Positions 1 to 7,695 of a DNA stretch of 26,496 bases are shown here, piece by piece. The stretch comes from Thermotogae bacterium. GTDB lineage: Bacteria; Thermotogota; Thermotogae; UBA12178. The notes under the pieces are model-generated. The model did not search any database and had not been told where the DNA came from. It worked only from the letters and a program-made list of their open reading frames with translations. The position numbers and the translations under genes are program-made. The stretch is from assembly GCA_003641795.1 (NCBI GenBank), contig QNAP01000002.1, positions 1 through 26,496 of the forward strand, in the 5' to 3' direction. Positions within the stretch are counted from its first letter, which is position 1, and every line of letters begins with the position of its first letter.

Positions 1-2
1 AG

Positions 3-107
3 TTGAAGGCTGTCAGCCGACAACTTTCCGAGAGACTAGAGCAACTTGAAACGCGCTTCGAAGTGCTTCAGTCAGAATTGGCTGCTGAGCGTTTAAAAGT
101 CGAGTGA
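3..107 (+). CDS. C-terminal end of a coiled-coil protein (partial, 5' end outside window)
   Basis: An open frame enters from the left edge and ends at TGA 105-107, giving 34 residues, beginning LKAVSRQLSERLEQ and ending AAERLKVE. Leu/Val at heptad spacing and many Glu, Gln and Arg residues indicate a coiled coil. It lies 20 bp before the penicillin-binding protein gene. In division/cell-wall clusters the gene before ftsI/pbpB is often ftsL, whose C-terminal part is also a coiled coil, so an FtsL/DivIC-like protein is one possibility. This is position-based inference; too little is visible to name it. Confidence 0.5.
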   Translation: MKAVSRQLSERLEQLETRFEVLQSELAAERLKVE

Positions 108-127
108 CCGGGAGTCTTTGAACGGGT

Positions 128-1888
128 GTGGAAGAGGGAAGGCTTAAAAGATTACTAACGGTCTTTGTTGTGCTGTCACTTGCTGTGATAGGCAAGGTTA
201 TGTACAGTGTATTCATTGGTGGACGTGCGTTCAGTTATGCTTTTTTGGAACGTATTCCTGCTAGAAGTGGCATCATCTACGATGTCGATGGAAGAGTCTT
301 AGCCGCGGACCTCTTGCGATACGTTGCGTATTTGGACAGAGACTATCTGCTGAAACGGAAAGGGGAAAGCGAACTCGCACGCCTGGCCAACATCCTTAGA
401 CTTGATGTGCGTTACCTCCGAGAAAGACGCTTTCCAGTGTTGATGCGCTCTAATCTCGAGCGTTCGATACTTGCAACTGTACCCTCCGATCTTATTCGGT
501 TCGTCTCCATCGAAAAAGAGTATGAACGCTTTTCCATTTCCAGTTCTTCCTTCGCGACTTATCTCAATCGAATCGAAGAGTATCACAAGGACCTCGTGGA
601 AAAGAAACGTGATGGCTATGTTTCTCGTGATCTCGTCTCAAAAGACAGGAGAGTGGTCGAACCTGTGAACGGTTACGATCTTCATCTAACAGTGGACATG
701 GATATACAAAGAGCAGCAGACATGATCATAGAAAACGCTGTGAGGAAATACCAGGCAAAAGACGGCTTAATCATCGTGATGGAAAGCCAAACGGGAGCGA
801 TAAAAGCTGTAGCATCCACGTATGACTGGCCTTTCGCGGCACAGGGTTACTTCGAACCAGGATCGTCTTTGAAGCCCATTATCTACGCCATCGCTTTAGA
901 AGAAGGGGAGATATCCACTTCAACGATTTTCCACTGCATTGGTGAAATTCAGCCACTTCCGAACTCAAGCGTGGTCATCCATGACATTGATGCACACGGT
1001 ACAGTCACAACTGTAGACGCACTGGTGAGATCCTGTAACGTCGCTTCCGTACAGATATCAAAGAGAATAGCTTTTGACCTCGGTCTGGAAAGATATTACT
1101 GGTGGCTTCGACGCTTTGGCCTCGGTGAACTCACGGGGGTGGACATACCCAACGAAACCAGTGGTAGTCTTCCTGAGCCGTCACGTTGGTACGATACCTT
1201 CTTCGCTCACCTTGCTATAGGCCAAGGTATTGGGGTGAGTGGATTCCAGTTGATCAGGGCATTCAACACTGTTGTCACAAGTGGGCTTCTCGTGACGCCT
1301 CATTTCCTCCACACCGTTTCTGGACCAAAGGAAACGAAGAGTTTAACTTACCCCACAAAACGCGTGATCTCGCGTACCACGGCTCTTGCGGTGAGAAGGA
1401 TGCTCGAAAAGGTCGTGACGGTGGGGACCGGTGTCAAAGCGCAGGTATCTAACCTCCGCGTAGGTGGTAAAACCGGGACCGCACAGAAAGCATCGCGAAA
1501 TGGCTATGTCAGCGGTCGGTACTACTCTATCTTCTTGGGTTTTTTCCCCGTGGAAGATCCGGAGTATACCATGCTGGTGTTGCTGGATGAACCCTCCGCA
1601 GGTTATTTTGGTGGAGATGTGGCAGCGCCGGTGTTCGCTGAAGTTGTCGAGGCTATTTCCAAACAAAGCATCGAAGGAGGTCGTGCGACGACTTGCAGTG
1701 TCGTGAAGGGGTTGGTGCCGGACTTCCATAGGTTGACCGTAAAAGAAGCCCAACTACTGGCCTCGGCGATGGGATTGGATGCACACATCCAAGGAAGAGG
1801 GATTGTCGTGTGGCAGAGTGTGGAACCTGGTAGAATCTATAAAGAACCCTTGAGCATTGCACTCCGATGTGAGTTTGGGGACGAATGA
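128..1888 (+). CDS. Penicillin-binding protein 2-type transpeptidase (FtsI/SpoVD-like) with C-terminal PASTA domain
   Basis: A 586-residue class B penicillin-binding protein, which would cross-link peptidoglycan stem peptides by D,D-transpeptidation on the outer face of the cytoplasmic membrane. Visible in order: one N-terminal membrane anchor (about 9-30), a dimerisation-type region with RIPARSGIIYDVDGRVLA (about 43-60), then the transpeptidase domain with its three motifs: SSLK with nucleophile S246 and K249, SCN at 302-304, and KTGT at 448-451. The last 65 residues, starting near GLVPDFHRLTVKEAQ, fit one PASTA domain. No transglycosylase domain is present. The start is GTG, with GGGAG about 13 bases upstream; the anchor follows at once, so a much later start is unlikely. 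PASTA-bearing class B PBPs serve septation (FtsI/PBP2x) or sporulation (SpoVD); FtsI is the likelier role in a non-sporulating Thermotogota, by inference. Confidence 0.9.
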   Translation: MEEGRLKRLLTVFVVLSLAVIGKVMYSVFIGGRAFSYAFLERIPARSGIIYDVDGRVLAADLLRYVAYLDRDYLLKRKGESELARLANILRLDVRYLRERRFPVLMRSNLERSILATVPSDLIRFVSIEKEYERFSISSSSFATYLNRIEEYHKDLVEKKRDGYVSRDLVSKDRRVVEPVNGYDLHLTVDMDIQRAADMIIENAVRKYQAKDGLIIVMESQTGAIKAVASTYDWPFAAQGYFEPGSSLKPIIYAIALEEGEISTSTIFHCIGEIQPLPNSSVVIHDIDAHGTVTTVDALVRSCNVASVQISKRIAFDLGLERYYWWLRRFGLGELTGVDIPNETSGSLPEPSRWYDTFFAHLAIGQGIGVSGFQLIRAFNTVVTSGLLVTPHFLHTVSGPKETKSLTYPTKRVISRTTALAVRRMLEKVVTVGTGVKAQVSNLRVGGKTGTAQKASRNGYVSGRYYSIFLGFFPVEDPEYTMLVLLDEPSAGYFGGDVAAPVFAEVVEAISKQSIEGGRATTCSVVKGLVPDFHRLTVKEAQLLASAMGLDAHIQGRGIVVWQSVEPGRIYKEPLSIALRCEFGDE

Positions 1889-1889
1889 G

Positions 1890-2834
1890 ATGAAGGTTCA
1901 AGTTCTCGTTGGGAACGATTCTTACGCAAAAGAGCTCTACATGAGAGAGCAAGTTGGGCACCTCCTTCGTGTCCGCAGGGATGATCCCGACAAGCCGGCA
2001 TTGTTGAAGCGAATTATAGGAACCAAAGGGTTTTTCCCTGCGGAAGATTTCGGCCTTTGCGCTGTCACTTTCGGTACCTGGAAGAAGAACGATCAGCAGA
2101 TTTTTTTAGAAGGCTTGCAATCCTTCGACTATGCCGATCTCGTCGTTTTCATAGACGTCGTAAACCCTCTTCGCTTTCCTCAGAAACGATTCGAAGAACT
2201 GCACTTCGAACTTCCAAAACCCTGGCAAGACCGAGAATGGGTGAACGCAGTTTTCGAGATAGCTCGATCTGTGGGTGTTAATCTGACGACTGGGGGCGCA
2301 CGAGAGCTTCTGAAAAGGTTGGGACAGAATAAGTGGTCGATACACAATGAACTTTCCAAGCTTTCCCTACTGTCTAAAGAAATAGACGTAGACCTCATAG
2401 AAACGGAGACACCCCCACTTGAACCAGTACAGTTGGAGGGGTTGTTGCGAGCTGTCGCCACGAGATCGAAAGATCTCACATCCGTGGCTTTCGAGGTACT
2501 TAAAGATCACGACGCGCTTTTGGTCGTCTCTGTGCTCTTTGGATTTTTGCGAGACTTGTATCTGGTTTTAACCCATTACAGCGGCGAACGAGTAACGTGG
2601 GAACTCGTGAAAAGCTATTCGTTGATGTTTAACACCTCAGCATCGAGGATAGCAACTCTGCTTGGTTACCAATTCAAAGGCTCTCGAATATCCGAAACCC
2701 GACCAGTGGACCTTTGGAACGTGGATGAAGTGGAGGATATGCTCATCGCGCTACAACAACTAGAAATGAGCATCAAGAATGGGGAAACAGAGCCAAGACT
2801 GGGTATAATAGGAGTGCTTTCGGAGATTCTTTGA
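1890..2834 (+). CDS. holA: Probable DNA polymerase III delta subunit (HolA-like clamp-loader protein)
   Basis: A 314-residue soluble protein. Delta opens the beta sliding clamp within the clamp-loader complex. The match is to overall layout, not a catalytic motif: an N-terminal nucleotide-fold-like start (MKVQVLVGNDSYAKELY) resembling the delta AAA+ domain, which is naturally degenerate; a middle helical region with LLKRLGQNKWSIHNELSKLS, like the delta segment in which a helix ends in N-E-L-x-K-L; and a helical C-terminus with VSVLFGFLRDLYLVL, typical of the collar domain. The ATG at 1890 is one base past the upstream TGA, with GGGG at 1877-1880 as ribosome binding site; a start at 1857 would lie deep in the PBP gene and is less likely. 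Probably cotranscribed with the PBP gene. Delta proteins diverge strongly, so confidence is moderate. Confidence 0.6.
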   Translation: MKVQVLVGNDSYAKELYMREQVGHLLRVRRDDPDKPALLKRIIGTKGFFPAEDFGLCAVTFGTWKKNDQQIFLEGLQSFDYADLVVFIDVVNPLRFPQKRFEELHFELPKPWQDREWVNAVFEIARSVGVNLTTGGARELLKRLGQNKWSIHNELSKLSLLSKEIDVDLIETETPPLEPVQLEGLLRAVATRSKDLTSVAFEVLKDHDALLVVSVLFGFLRDLYLVLTHYSGERVTWELVKSYSLMFNTSASRIATLLGYQFKGSRISETRPVDLWNVDEVEDMLIALQQLEMSIKNGETEPRLGIIGVLSEIL

Positions 2835-2850
2835 AAGGGGTGATGTTGGG

Positions 2851-3492
2851 ATGAAGAAGATTCTCGTGATAGTTTTGGTGCTTGTGGGAGTGTCGTTGTT
2901 GGCTGGAACGACCCGTGGAGGAGGTTTCGTGGTGGGATATTTCCAAGGATCGTTGGAGATCGTAAACGAAACGCTCGGCACGAACCTTGACGATCCTTTG
3001 TTTGCCTTTGGAGGTGGCAGTTTTTCCACATGGAAGAGCAAGGTGCTCATCTTTGACGTTATCTCTGGAGGAGAAGGATACGGTATCTACTCCGCCAGTG
3101 ACAGTGCTCAGTTTAGTGGAGGGCTGGGATACGGTTATCTCGGGTTGCTTCTCAAAGTTGGCAATCTGGGATTCGAAGGTACGGCAGGACTTGGTGGAGC
3201 GGGATTCAGTGTGTTGAAAAACGTTGCAAGTGGAGACACGCTTTCTGCAACGGATGTAGCAGAGCATGGCAACGTCATGTACGTGGAGTTGAGTGGAGTT
3301 CCTGCGGTCTTTGGAGCCGATGTTACCTTCGATGTCACCGACAACATCCAAGTCTTTGTGGGTATTCGCTACAACGTGTGGCTCTGGAAAAACGTTTGGG
3401 TATCTCCTTTTGGCGAGGAGATCGATGGCTTCAATTTCGACCCACTTGTGCCACAAGTTTATGTGGCGGGCCTAAGATTTGGACGCTTCTGA
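2851..3492 (+). CDS. Exported beta-barrel-like protein (putative outer-envelope protein)
   Basis: A 213-residue protein of unknown function. A signal peptide is clear: MKK, a hydrophobic stretch (about 4-17) and a likely cleavage near LLAGT. The mature part is rich in Gly, Phe, Tyr and Val in alternating patterns (for example LGYGYLGLLLKVGNLGF and VPQVYVAGLRFGRF), has little charge, and ends in Phe with alternating aromatic residues, as in outer-membrane barrels whose C-terminal strand is read by the BAM machinery. There are no cysteines and no lipobox. About 190 mature residues would suit an 8-strand barrel. Thermotogota have an outer sheath (toga), so that location is inferred. ATG 2851 follows GAAAGGGG (2833-2840) at ideal spacing. 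The stop codon overlaps the manA start (TGATG), suggesting translational coupling. Confidence 0.6.
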   Translation: MKKILVIVLVLVGVSLLAGTTRGGGFVVGYFQGSLEIVNETLGTNLDDPLFAFGGGSFSTWKSKVLIFDVISGGEGYGIYSASDSAQFSGGLGYGYLGLLLKVGNLGFEGTAGLGGAGFSVLKNVASGDTLSATDVAEHGNVMYVELSGVPAVFGADVTFDVTDNIQVFVGIRYNVWLWKNVWVSPFGEEIDGFNFDPLVPQVYVAGLRFGRF

Positions 3493-4325
3493 TGATCTTC
3501 AAAGCGCGCCCCGTTTTCTCACCCAGACCTTGGGGAGATCCGCGGCTCAACGAACTCTTCGGTGTCGAGTCGGATCGCCCCATTGGTGAGGTTTGGCTTC
3601 TTTCAGGACTCGAAGGACACGAATCGAGCTTCTCCACCGAAGCAGGACAACCTGTGGAGCTCACAGAAGTTGTGAGTGCAACTGGTCTTATCCTTCCGCG
3701 GTTTCCCCTTTTGATCAAATTGATATCCACTACCGATTGGCTTTCGGTTCAGGTTCATCCAAATGATGACCTCGCCACAAGATTGGAGAACGAACCCTGG
3801 GGTAAGAATGAAGGGTGGTATTTTCTTAGTGATGGATCGGTAGCATTGGGATCGATAACGGGGGACGAACTGAAAGAAGCGCTGGAGACGAACACACTAA
3901 GAAACGCTCTCAAAACGGTGAACGTTTCCAAAAACGATTTTCTCTACCTACCAGCGGGCATACTTCACGCGTTAGGTCCAGGAACAAGCCTTTTGGAAGT
4001 ACAACAGAGTTCTGACATAACCTATCGCGTCTTCGATTGGGGTAGGCCGAGACCACTCCATATAGAAAAGGCGATTCTTGCGGTGAAGCCGGTGAAAACA
4101 TCGCCAAAGAAGGTGTCGGGGAATATAGTCACCCCGTATTTCACGATGGAGTTTCCAAAGAGCTCGGCTCGTGTTGACGGTTTCGCGGTTGTTATAGAAG
4201 AGGATTATTCCATATGTATCGTACCCTGTGGTGAAAGCCAGACTTTCGAAAAGCCTTGGGTAGTCGTACGACTTGGACATTGGTGGTATGAGAACTTCCC
4301 CACAAAAAGAAGAAAGGGGCTTTAA
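3492..4325 (+). CDS. manA: Mannose-6-phosphate isomerase, type I
   Basis: A 277-residue cupin-fold zinc enzyme that interconverts mannose 6-phosphate and fructose 6-phosphate in the cytoplasm. Diagnostic segments: QVHPNDDLA (metal-ligand QxH motif), WGKNEGWYFL, PAGILHALGPG (metal-ligand His) and LLEVQQSSDITYRVFDWGR, the latter including the ligand Glu and the strongly conserved SSDxTYRVFD block. It is a little shorter than many bacterial ManA proteins (about 310 residues), mainly in the C-terminal domain. The chosen start, ATG 3492-3494, overlaps the previous stop; earlier in-frame starts run into the upstream gene. No strong Shine-Dalgarno is visible, consistent with coupling. The TAA stop at 4323-4325 lies inside the loop of the hairpin that ends the convergent tRNA operon. 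Confidence 0.88.
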   Translation: MIFKARPVFSPRPWGDPRLNELFGVESDRPIGEVWLLSGLEGHESSFSTEAGQPVELTEVVSATGLILPRFPLLIKLISTTDWLSVQVHPNDDLATRLENEPWGKNEGWYFLSDGSVALGSITGDELKEALETNTLRNALKTVNVSKNDFLYLPAGILHALGPGTSLLEVQQSSDITYRVFDWGRPRPLHIEKAILAVKPVKTSPKKVSGNIVTPYFTMEFPKSSARVDGFAVVIEEDYSICIVPCGESQTFEKPWVVVRLGHWWYENFPTKRRKGL

Positions 4326-4332
4326 AAGCCCC
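4304..4332 (-). terminator. Intrinsic terminator of the tRNA-Ser/tRNA-Arg operon
   Basis: Read on the minus strand, GGGGCTTTTAAAGCCCC (4332-4316) forms a stem and is followed by TTTCTTCTTTTT, a U-rich tail. It begins immediately after the CCA end of tRNA-Arg. On the plus strand no T tract follows, so it mainly serves the tRNA operon. It overlaps the last codons and the stop codon of manA. Confidence 0.75.
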
Positions 4333-4409
4333 TGGCGTGCCTGGGGAGATTTGAACTCCCGACCTCCAGATCCGCAGTCTGGCGCTCTATCCAGCTGAGC
4401 TACAGGCAC
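4333..4409 (-). tRNA. tRNA-Arg, anticodon GCG
   Basis: A 77-base cloverleaf on the minus strand. Acceptor GTGCCTG pairs with CAGGCAC; discriminator G; CCA encoded (4333-4335). The anticodon arm is CCAGA-CTGCGGA-TCTGG, giving anticodon GCG at plus-strand 4373-4375; the T arm is GGGAG-TTCAAAT-CTCCC. The D loop has A20 after GG, an arginine identity element. It reads CGC and CGU. Most bacteria instead use an ACG anticodon deaminated to ICG. It follows tRNA-Ser by two bases. Confidence 0.93.
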
Positions 4410-4411
4410 CC

Positions 4412-4501
<90 letters not shown>

Positions 4502-4512
4502 GTTTCGACCAT

Positions 4513-4541
4513 ATGATAACACAGAACTGCGGCGATTTCAA
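4513..4541 (-). promoter_or_regulatory. Sigma-70-type promoter of the tRNA-Ser/tRNA-Arg operon
   Basis: On the minus strand TTGAAA (4541-4536) and TATCAT (4518-4513) are separated by exactly 17 bases. Transcription would start near 4506, leaving only about five bases before the mature 5' end of tRNA-Ser. Confidence 0.75.
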
Positions 4542-4784
4542 TGTTGGAATGAGTATATTCGAAAAAGGCCCTCTTTTTCCTATGGGATGAGGTACAATAC
4601 CACAAATCATCTTTTTCATTCTTTACTTTGTTAAAGGTGCTGAAAAACCACTCTTTTAGAGATGCTGTTTTCTATCTTGAATGAACAGGGTGTCTCAAAA
4701 ATCAGTAACGGCCAACAATATCAGCGACCTTTCTGGGAGGGCGATTGTTCAGGACATTGAACATAACATAGGGAAGGAAGTGGT
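4542..4784. other. Gene-free stretch between the tRNA promoter and the palindromic element
   Basis: No convincing gene. A weak open frame from ATG 4681 has no ribosome binding site and runs into the palindromic repeat; a 32-codon frame at 4662-4760 also lacks one. No RNA gene or clear terminator is visible. It could be decayed DNA associated with insertion of the adjacent element. Confidence 0.5.
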
Positions 4785-4966
4785 GAATCCCCCACGCTCA
4801 CACAGCTGGCACTCGCTTTTTCCCTCGTTCGCATCCACAAAACGACCCACGCGAAGATTCAGCGTCCTGCTTCAGCTTCGCTCTCATCCGCATCCATGCG
4901 GCTTCGAGGTCGTTTTGTATGGATGCTCACTCGGCGCTCGTGAGGCTGTGTGATCGTGGGGGATTC
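4785..4966. repeat. 182-bp palindromic repeat element (MITE-like), related to repeats at the right edge
   Basis: The left end starts GAATCCCCCACG then TCACACAGC; the right end, read in reverse complement, gives the same with one mismatch in 22 bases. A second conserved inner block, GCATCCA then AAAACGACC, occurs at about 4831-4847 and inverted at about 4909-4926. The element is thus two inverted arms around a short centre and could fold into a long hairpin. The left arm matches, over roughly 75 bases, the direct repeats at 26249 and 26402, including GCATCCACAAAACG and CCCACGCGAAG. No open frame of substance lies inside and no target duplication could be read with confidence. It sits just upstream of the hydF promoter region. 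Confidence 0.8.
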
Positions 4967-5074
4967 TGTTAAGCGATTCATGTGAAATTAAAAGGGGGTC
5001 TGAGTAAGTATCTTCATATCCATTTGTACAAAGTATACTGCATATATTTGTTCTAATCCCCTTTGAAGACCGAG

Positions 5075-5083
5075 TGATAAAAT
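5075..5083 (+). promoter_or_regulatory. Candidate extended -10 promoter for hydF-aspA
   Basis: TGATAAAAT (5075-5083) is an extended -10 (TGn + TAAAAT) 24 bases before the hydF start, giving a leader of about 17 bases with the GGAGG site. No good -35 is found at 17 bases. Another TATACT lies at about 5034-5039, so the exact promoter is uncertain. Confidence 0.4.
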
Positions 5084-5106
5084 CTACATTGAAAGGAGGA
5101 ATATCG

Positions 5107-6345
5107 ATGTTGCCAAATGCGGGTTTTAGAAGATACATCGCGGTGGCGGGTAAGAGGAACGTGGGGAAATCATCTGTAATGAACGCGATCCTTGGACAAG
5201 AGATCTCAATCGTCAGTGAAATAGCCGGTACCACCACGGATCCCGTTTTCAAGAGCATGGAGTTGGCACCACTTGGGCCTGTAACACTCGTAGACACACC
5301 TGGGCTTGACGATGTAGGGCGGTTGGGTAAGTTGAGAGTGGAAAAAGCTAAGAAGGCACTCTACCGGGCAGATGTGGCACTGTTGGTGGTGGATGACCGG
5401 CCGGGAGAGTACGAGCGTGCTATAACACGTTTACTCGAAGAGATGGAGATACCCTTCTTGGTCTTAGTGAACAAAGCTGATCTGTTGGGGTCAAAGGCTC
5501 AGGAACTCAAAAGGATTTACGAGACTGAGTTTGGCGTCGAAGCGCTCGTGGTCTCAGCGCTCCAGCGTGCGGGTTTTGAAGAACTGGGCAAGACACTCAG
5601 CGAAATCGTGCCAGCAGACGAGGAGGTCCCCTACCTCAGTGATTTGGTGGATGGAGGCGATCTGGTCGTCATGGTGGTTCCCATAGATCTCGGTGCTCCC
5701 AAAGGTAGGTTGATAATGCCTCAGGTGCACGCCATTCGTGAGGCGCTGGACCGTGAAGCATTAGCATTAGTAGTGAAAGAGAGGGAGCTCAGATACGCTT
5801 TGGAAAACGTTGAGATGAAGCCAAAGCTCGTGATCACGGACTCTCAGGGTGTGATGAAAGTGGCCTCCGACGTTCCAGAAGATGTGTATCTCACCACTTT
5901 CTCCATATTGGAATCGAGGTACCGTGGAGATCTCCATTACTTCGTCGAGAGTGTTCGCGTTATAGAAGAATTGAGGGATGGAGATAGGGTTATCATCATG
6001 GAAGGGTGTTCGCACAGACCTCTTACAGAAGATATCGGCAGGGTGAAGCTTCCCAGGTGGCTTGTGAACCATACTGGTGCAAGCCTTGACATACGCGTCG
6101 TTGCAGGAAAGGATTTCCCGGACTTGGAAACGCTTGAGGGTGCCAAGCTCATCATACATTGTGGGGGATGTGTCCTCAACCGTACTTCGATGATGCGTAG
6201 GGTTAGGATGGCCAAACGTTTGGCCATACCCATGACTAACTATGGTGTTGCCATATCCTATCTCCACGGAGTGTTGGAGCGCGTGGTGAGGGTTTTCTTC
6301 AAAGGAGTTGATGCGATTGAGGAGAGAGCAGGACTATCTTGGTGA
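5107..6345 (+). CDS. hydF: [FeFe]-hydrogenase H-cluster maturation GTPase HydF
   Basis: A 412-residue protein. HydF is the scaffold on which the 2Fe subcluster of the hydrogenase H-cluster is assembled and then delivered to apo-HydA, together with the radical SAM enzymes HydE and HydG. The N-terminal GTPase domain shows a P-loop GKRNVGKSS (15-23), a switch region with GTTTDPV, DTPGLDD and NKADLLG. The C-terminal domain carries the HydF iron-sulfur signature: C301-S-H303 and, 47 residues on, H351-C352-x-x-C355, fitting CxHx(46-53)HCxxC. ATG 5107 follows AAAGGAGGA at good spacing; a GTG/ATG further upstream is not needed. hydE and hydG are not in this window. The next gene overlaps its 3' end by about 30 bases. 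Confidence 0.93.
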   Translation: MLPNAGFRRYIAVAGKRNVGKSSVMNAILGQEISIVSEIAGTTTDPVFKSMELAPLGPVTLVDTPGLDDVGRLGKLRVEKAKKALYRADVALLVVDDRPGEYERAITRLLEEMEIPFLVLVNKADLLGSKAQELKRIYETEFGVEALVVSALQRAGFEELGKTLSEIVPADEEVPYLSDLVDGGDLVVMVVPIDLGAPKGRLIMPQVHAIREALDREALALVVKERELRYALENVEMKPKLVITDSQGVMKVASDVPEDVYLTTFSILESRYRGDLHYFVESVRVIEELRDGDRVIIMEGCSHRPLTEDIGRVKLPRWLVNHTGASLDIRVVAGKDFPDLETLEGAKLIIHCGGCVLNRTSMMRRVRMAKRLAIPMTNYGVAISYLHGVLERVVRVFFKGVDAIEERAGLSW

Positions 6346-7693
6346 GGTTGAGGTAGAGGATGAAGTTTACTACGGTGTCCACACTGTTCGGGCGTTACGA
6401 AACTTTCCTTCAACTGATGAGCATTTCGATAAGATCTTTCTCTGGGCTTATTTTATGGTGAAAAAAGCGGCCGCCATCTTGAACACGGAGCTGGGATATC
6501 TGGATGAGCAAGTTGGAGGTGCTATCGTTCGTGTCTGCGATGAATGGGAGCAGCTTTCCAACCAGATCGTGGTAGATCCTCTCTCAGGAGGGGCTGGAAC
6601 GTCTGTGAACATGAACATCAACGAGGTCATAGCGAACAGAGCCACGGAGGTCCTCGGAGGTGAGAAGGGCGAGTACTTGGTGCATCCTTTGGATCACGTG
6701 AACCTTCACCAATCCACCAACGACACTTTTCCAACAGCGGGAAGAATGGCAGTGATAGTTCGTCTGAGAGAACTGGTGGAAAAGGTCATAGCGCTCCAAG
6801 AAGCGGTGCAGATAAAGGAGAAAGAGTTCTACAACGTTCGAAAACCTGGAAGAACGCAGCTCATGGATGGGCCTCCTATCATGTTAGGTCAAGAGTTCGG
6901 TGCTTTCGCCGATGCCTTAGCTCGAGACAGATGGCGACTCAACAAGGTAGAGGAGCGCATAAGGAGTGTGAATCTTGGCGGAACTGCCATCGGGACAGGT
7001 ATCGGAGCCCCAAAGCAGTACATCCTGCGCATTGTAGAAAAGCTGCGAGAAGTTTCTGGGGTCAAAGTGGCAAAAGCGGAAAACTTGATAGATGCAACCC
7101 AAAACTTGGACACCTTCGCTGAAGTGCACGGACTACTCAAATCCTTAGCGGTGAATCTCTACAAGATATCCAACGACTTGAGGTTGCTCTCAAGCGGTCC
7201 CAACACCGCCATAGGTGAAATAGTACCGCCGCGAGTTCAAGCAGGAAGCTCCATCATGCCCGGAAAGATCAATCCTGTGGTGCCAGAGTACGTCATGCAA
7301 CTCTGCCATGTGGTTTTCGGCCATGAAACCATCATCTCACATGCTTGTGCTTTGGGTAACTTGGAGCTCAATCAATTCACTCCCGTGATCGTTCATTACA
7401 CCTTGAAATCGCTCGGCTATTTGACCAATGCCTGCGAAGCTCTGAGAGAGTACATACTCAAGATAGAAGCCAACCCTGAACGATGTCAACAGCATTTGTT
7501 AAGCTCGGTTTCCAACCTCACGCCTCTCATCAAGCACTTTGGTTACGAAAAAGTCGCGAGGGTCATAAAATTAGCGAACTGGGATGTGGAAGAAACTTTC
7601 AAACGATTGGCACGGGACGCTGGTATCGATCCCGAAGATTTGAAACGCCGCCTCGACCTGGACAGGATGACTGGTTTGGGTTACACTGTCTGA
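6311..7693 (+). CDS. aspA: Aspartate ammonia-lyase (aspartase)
   Basis: A 460-residue member of the fumarase/aspartase superfamily that would split L-aspartate into fumarate and ammonia. Family blocks are present: HQSTNDTFPTA, GGTAIGTGIGAP, and the signature loop GSSIMPGKINPVVPE with the catalytic Ser. The NPVVPE ending favours aspartase over fumarase (usually NPTQ). The start is uncertain: AAAGGAG at 6301-6307 is only 3 bases from ATG 6311, whereas TTG 6317 (giving MRREQDYLGEVEVE) has better spacing. Either way it overlaps hydF, so translational coupling is likely. In several anaerobes an aspartase-like gene sits among hydE/F/G genes, so this pairing is a known association, though its reason is not settled. 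Confidence 0.88.
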   Translation: MRLRREQDYLGEVEVEDEVYYGVHTVRALRNFPSTDEHFDKIFLWAYFMVKKAAAILNTELGYLDEQVGGAIVRVCDEWEQLSNQIVVDPLSGGAGTSVNMNINEVIANRATEVLGGEKGEYLVHPLDHVNLHQSTNDTFPTAGRMAVIVRLRELVEKVIALQEAVQIKEKEFYNVRKPGRTQLMDGPPIMLGQEFGAFADALARDRWRLNKVEERIRSVNLGGTAIGTGIGAPKQYILRIVEKLREVSGVKVAKAENLIDATQNLDTFAEVHGLLKSLAVNLYKISNDLRLLSSGPNTAIGEIVPPRVQAGSSIMPGKINPVVPEYVMQLCHVVFGHETIISHACALGNLELNQFTPVIVHYTLKSLGYLTNACEALREYILKIEANPERCQQHLLSSVSNLTPLIKHFGYEKVARVIKLANWDVEETFKRLARDAGIDPEDLKRRLDLDRMTGLGYTV

Positions 7694-7695
7694 TC

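Noticed and set aside
4662..4760. 32-codon frame containing YQRPFWEGD, loosely like the DUF262 motif
   Set aside because: Very short, no ribosome binding site, no other part of that family nearby; likely chance.
4681..4953. Plus-strand frame of 90 codons upstream of hydF
   Set aside because: No ribosome binding site and its second half is the palindromic element; no recognisable protein features.
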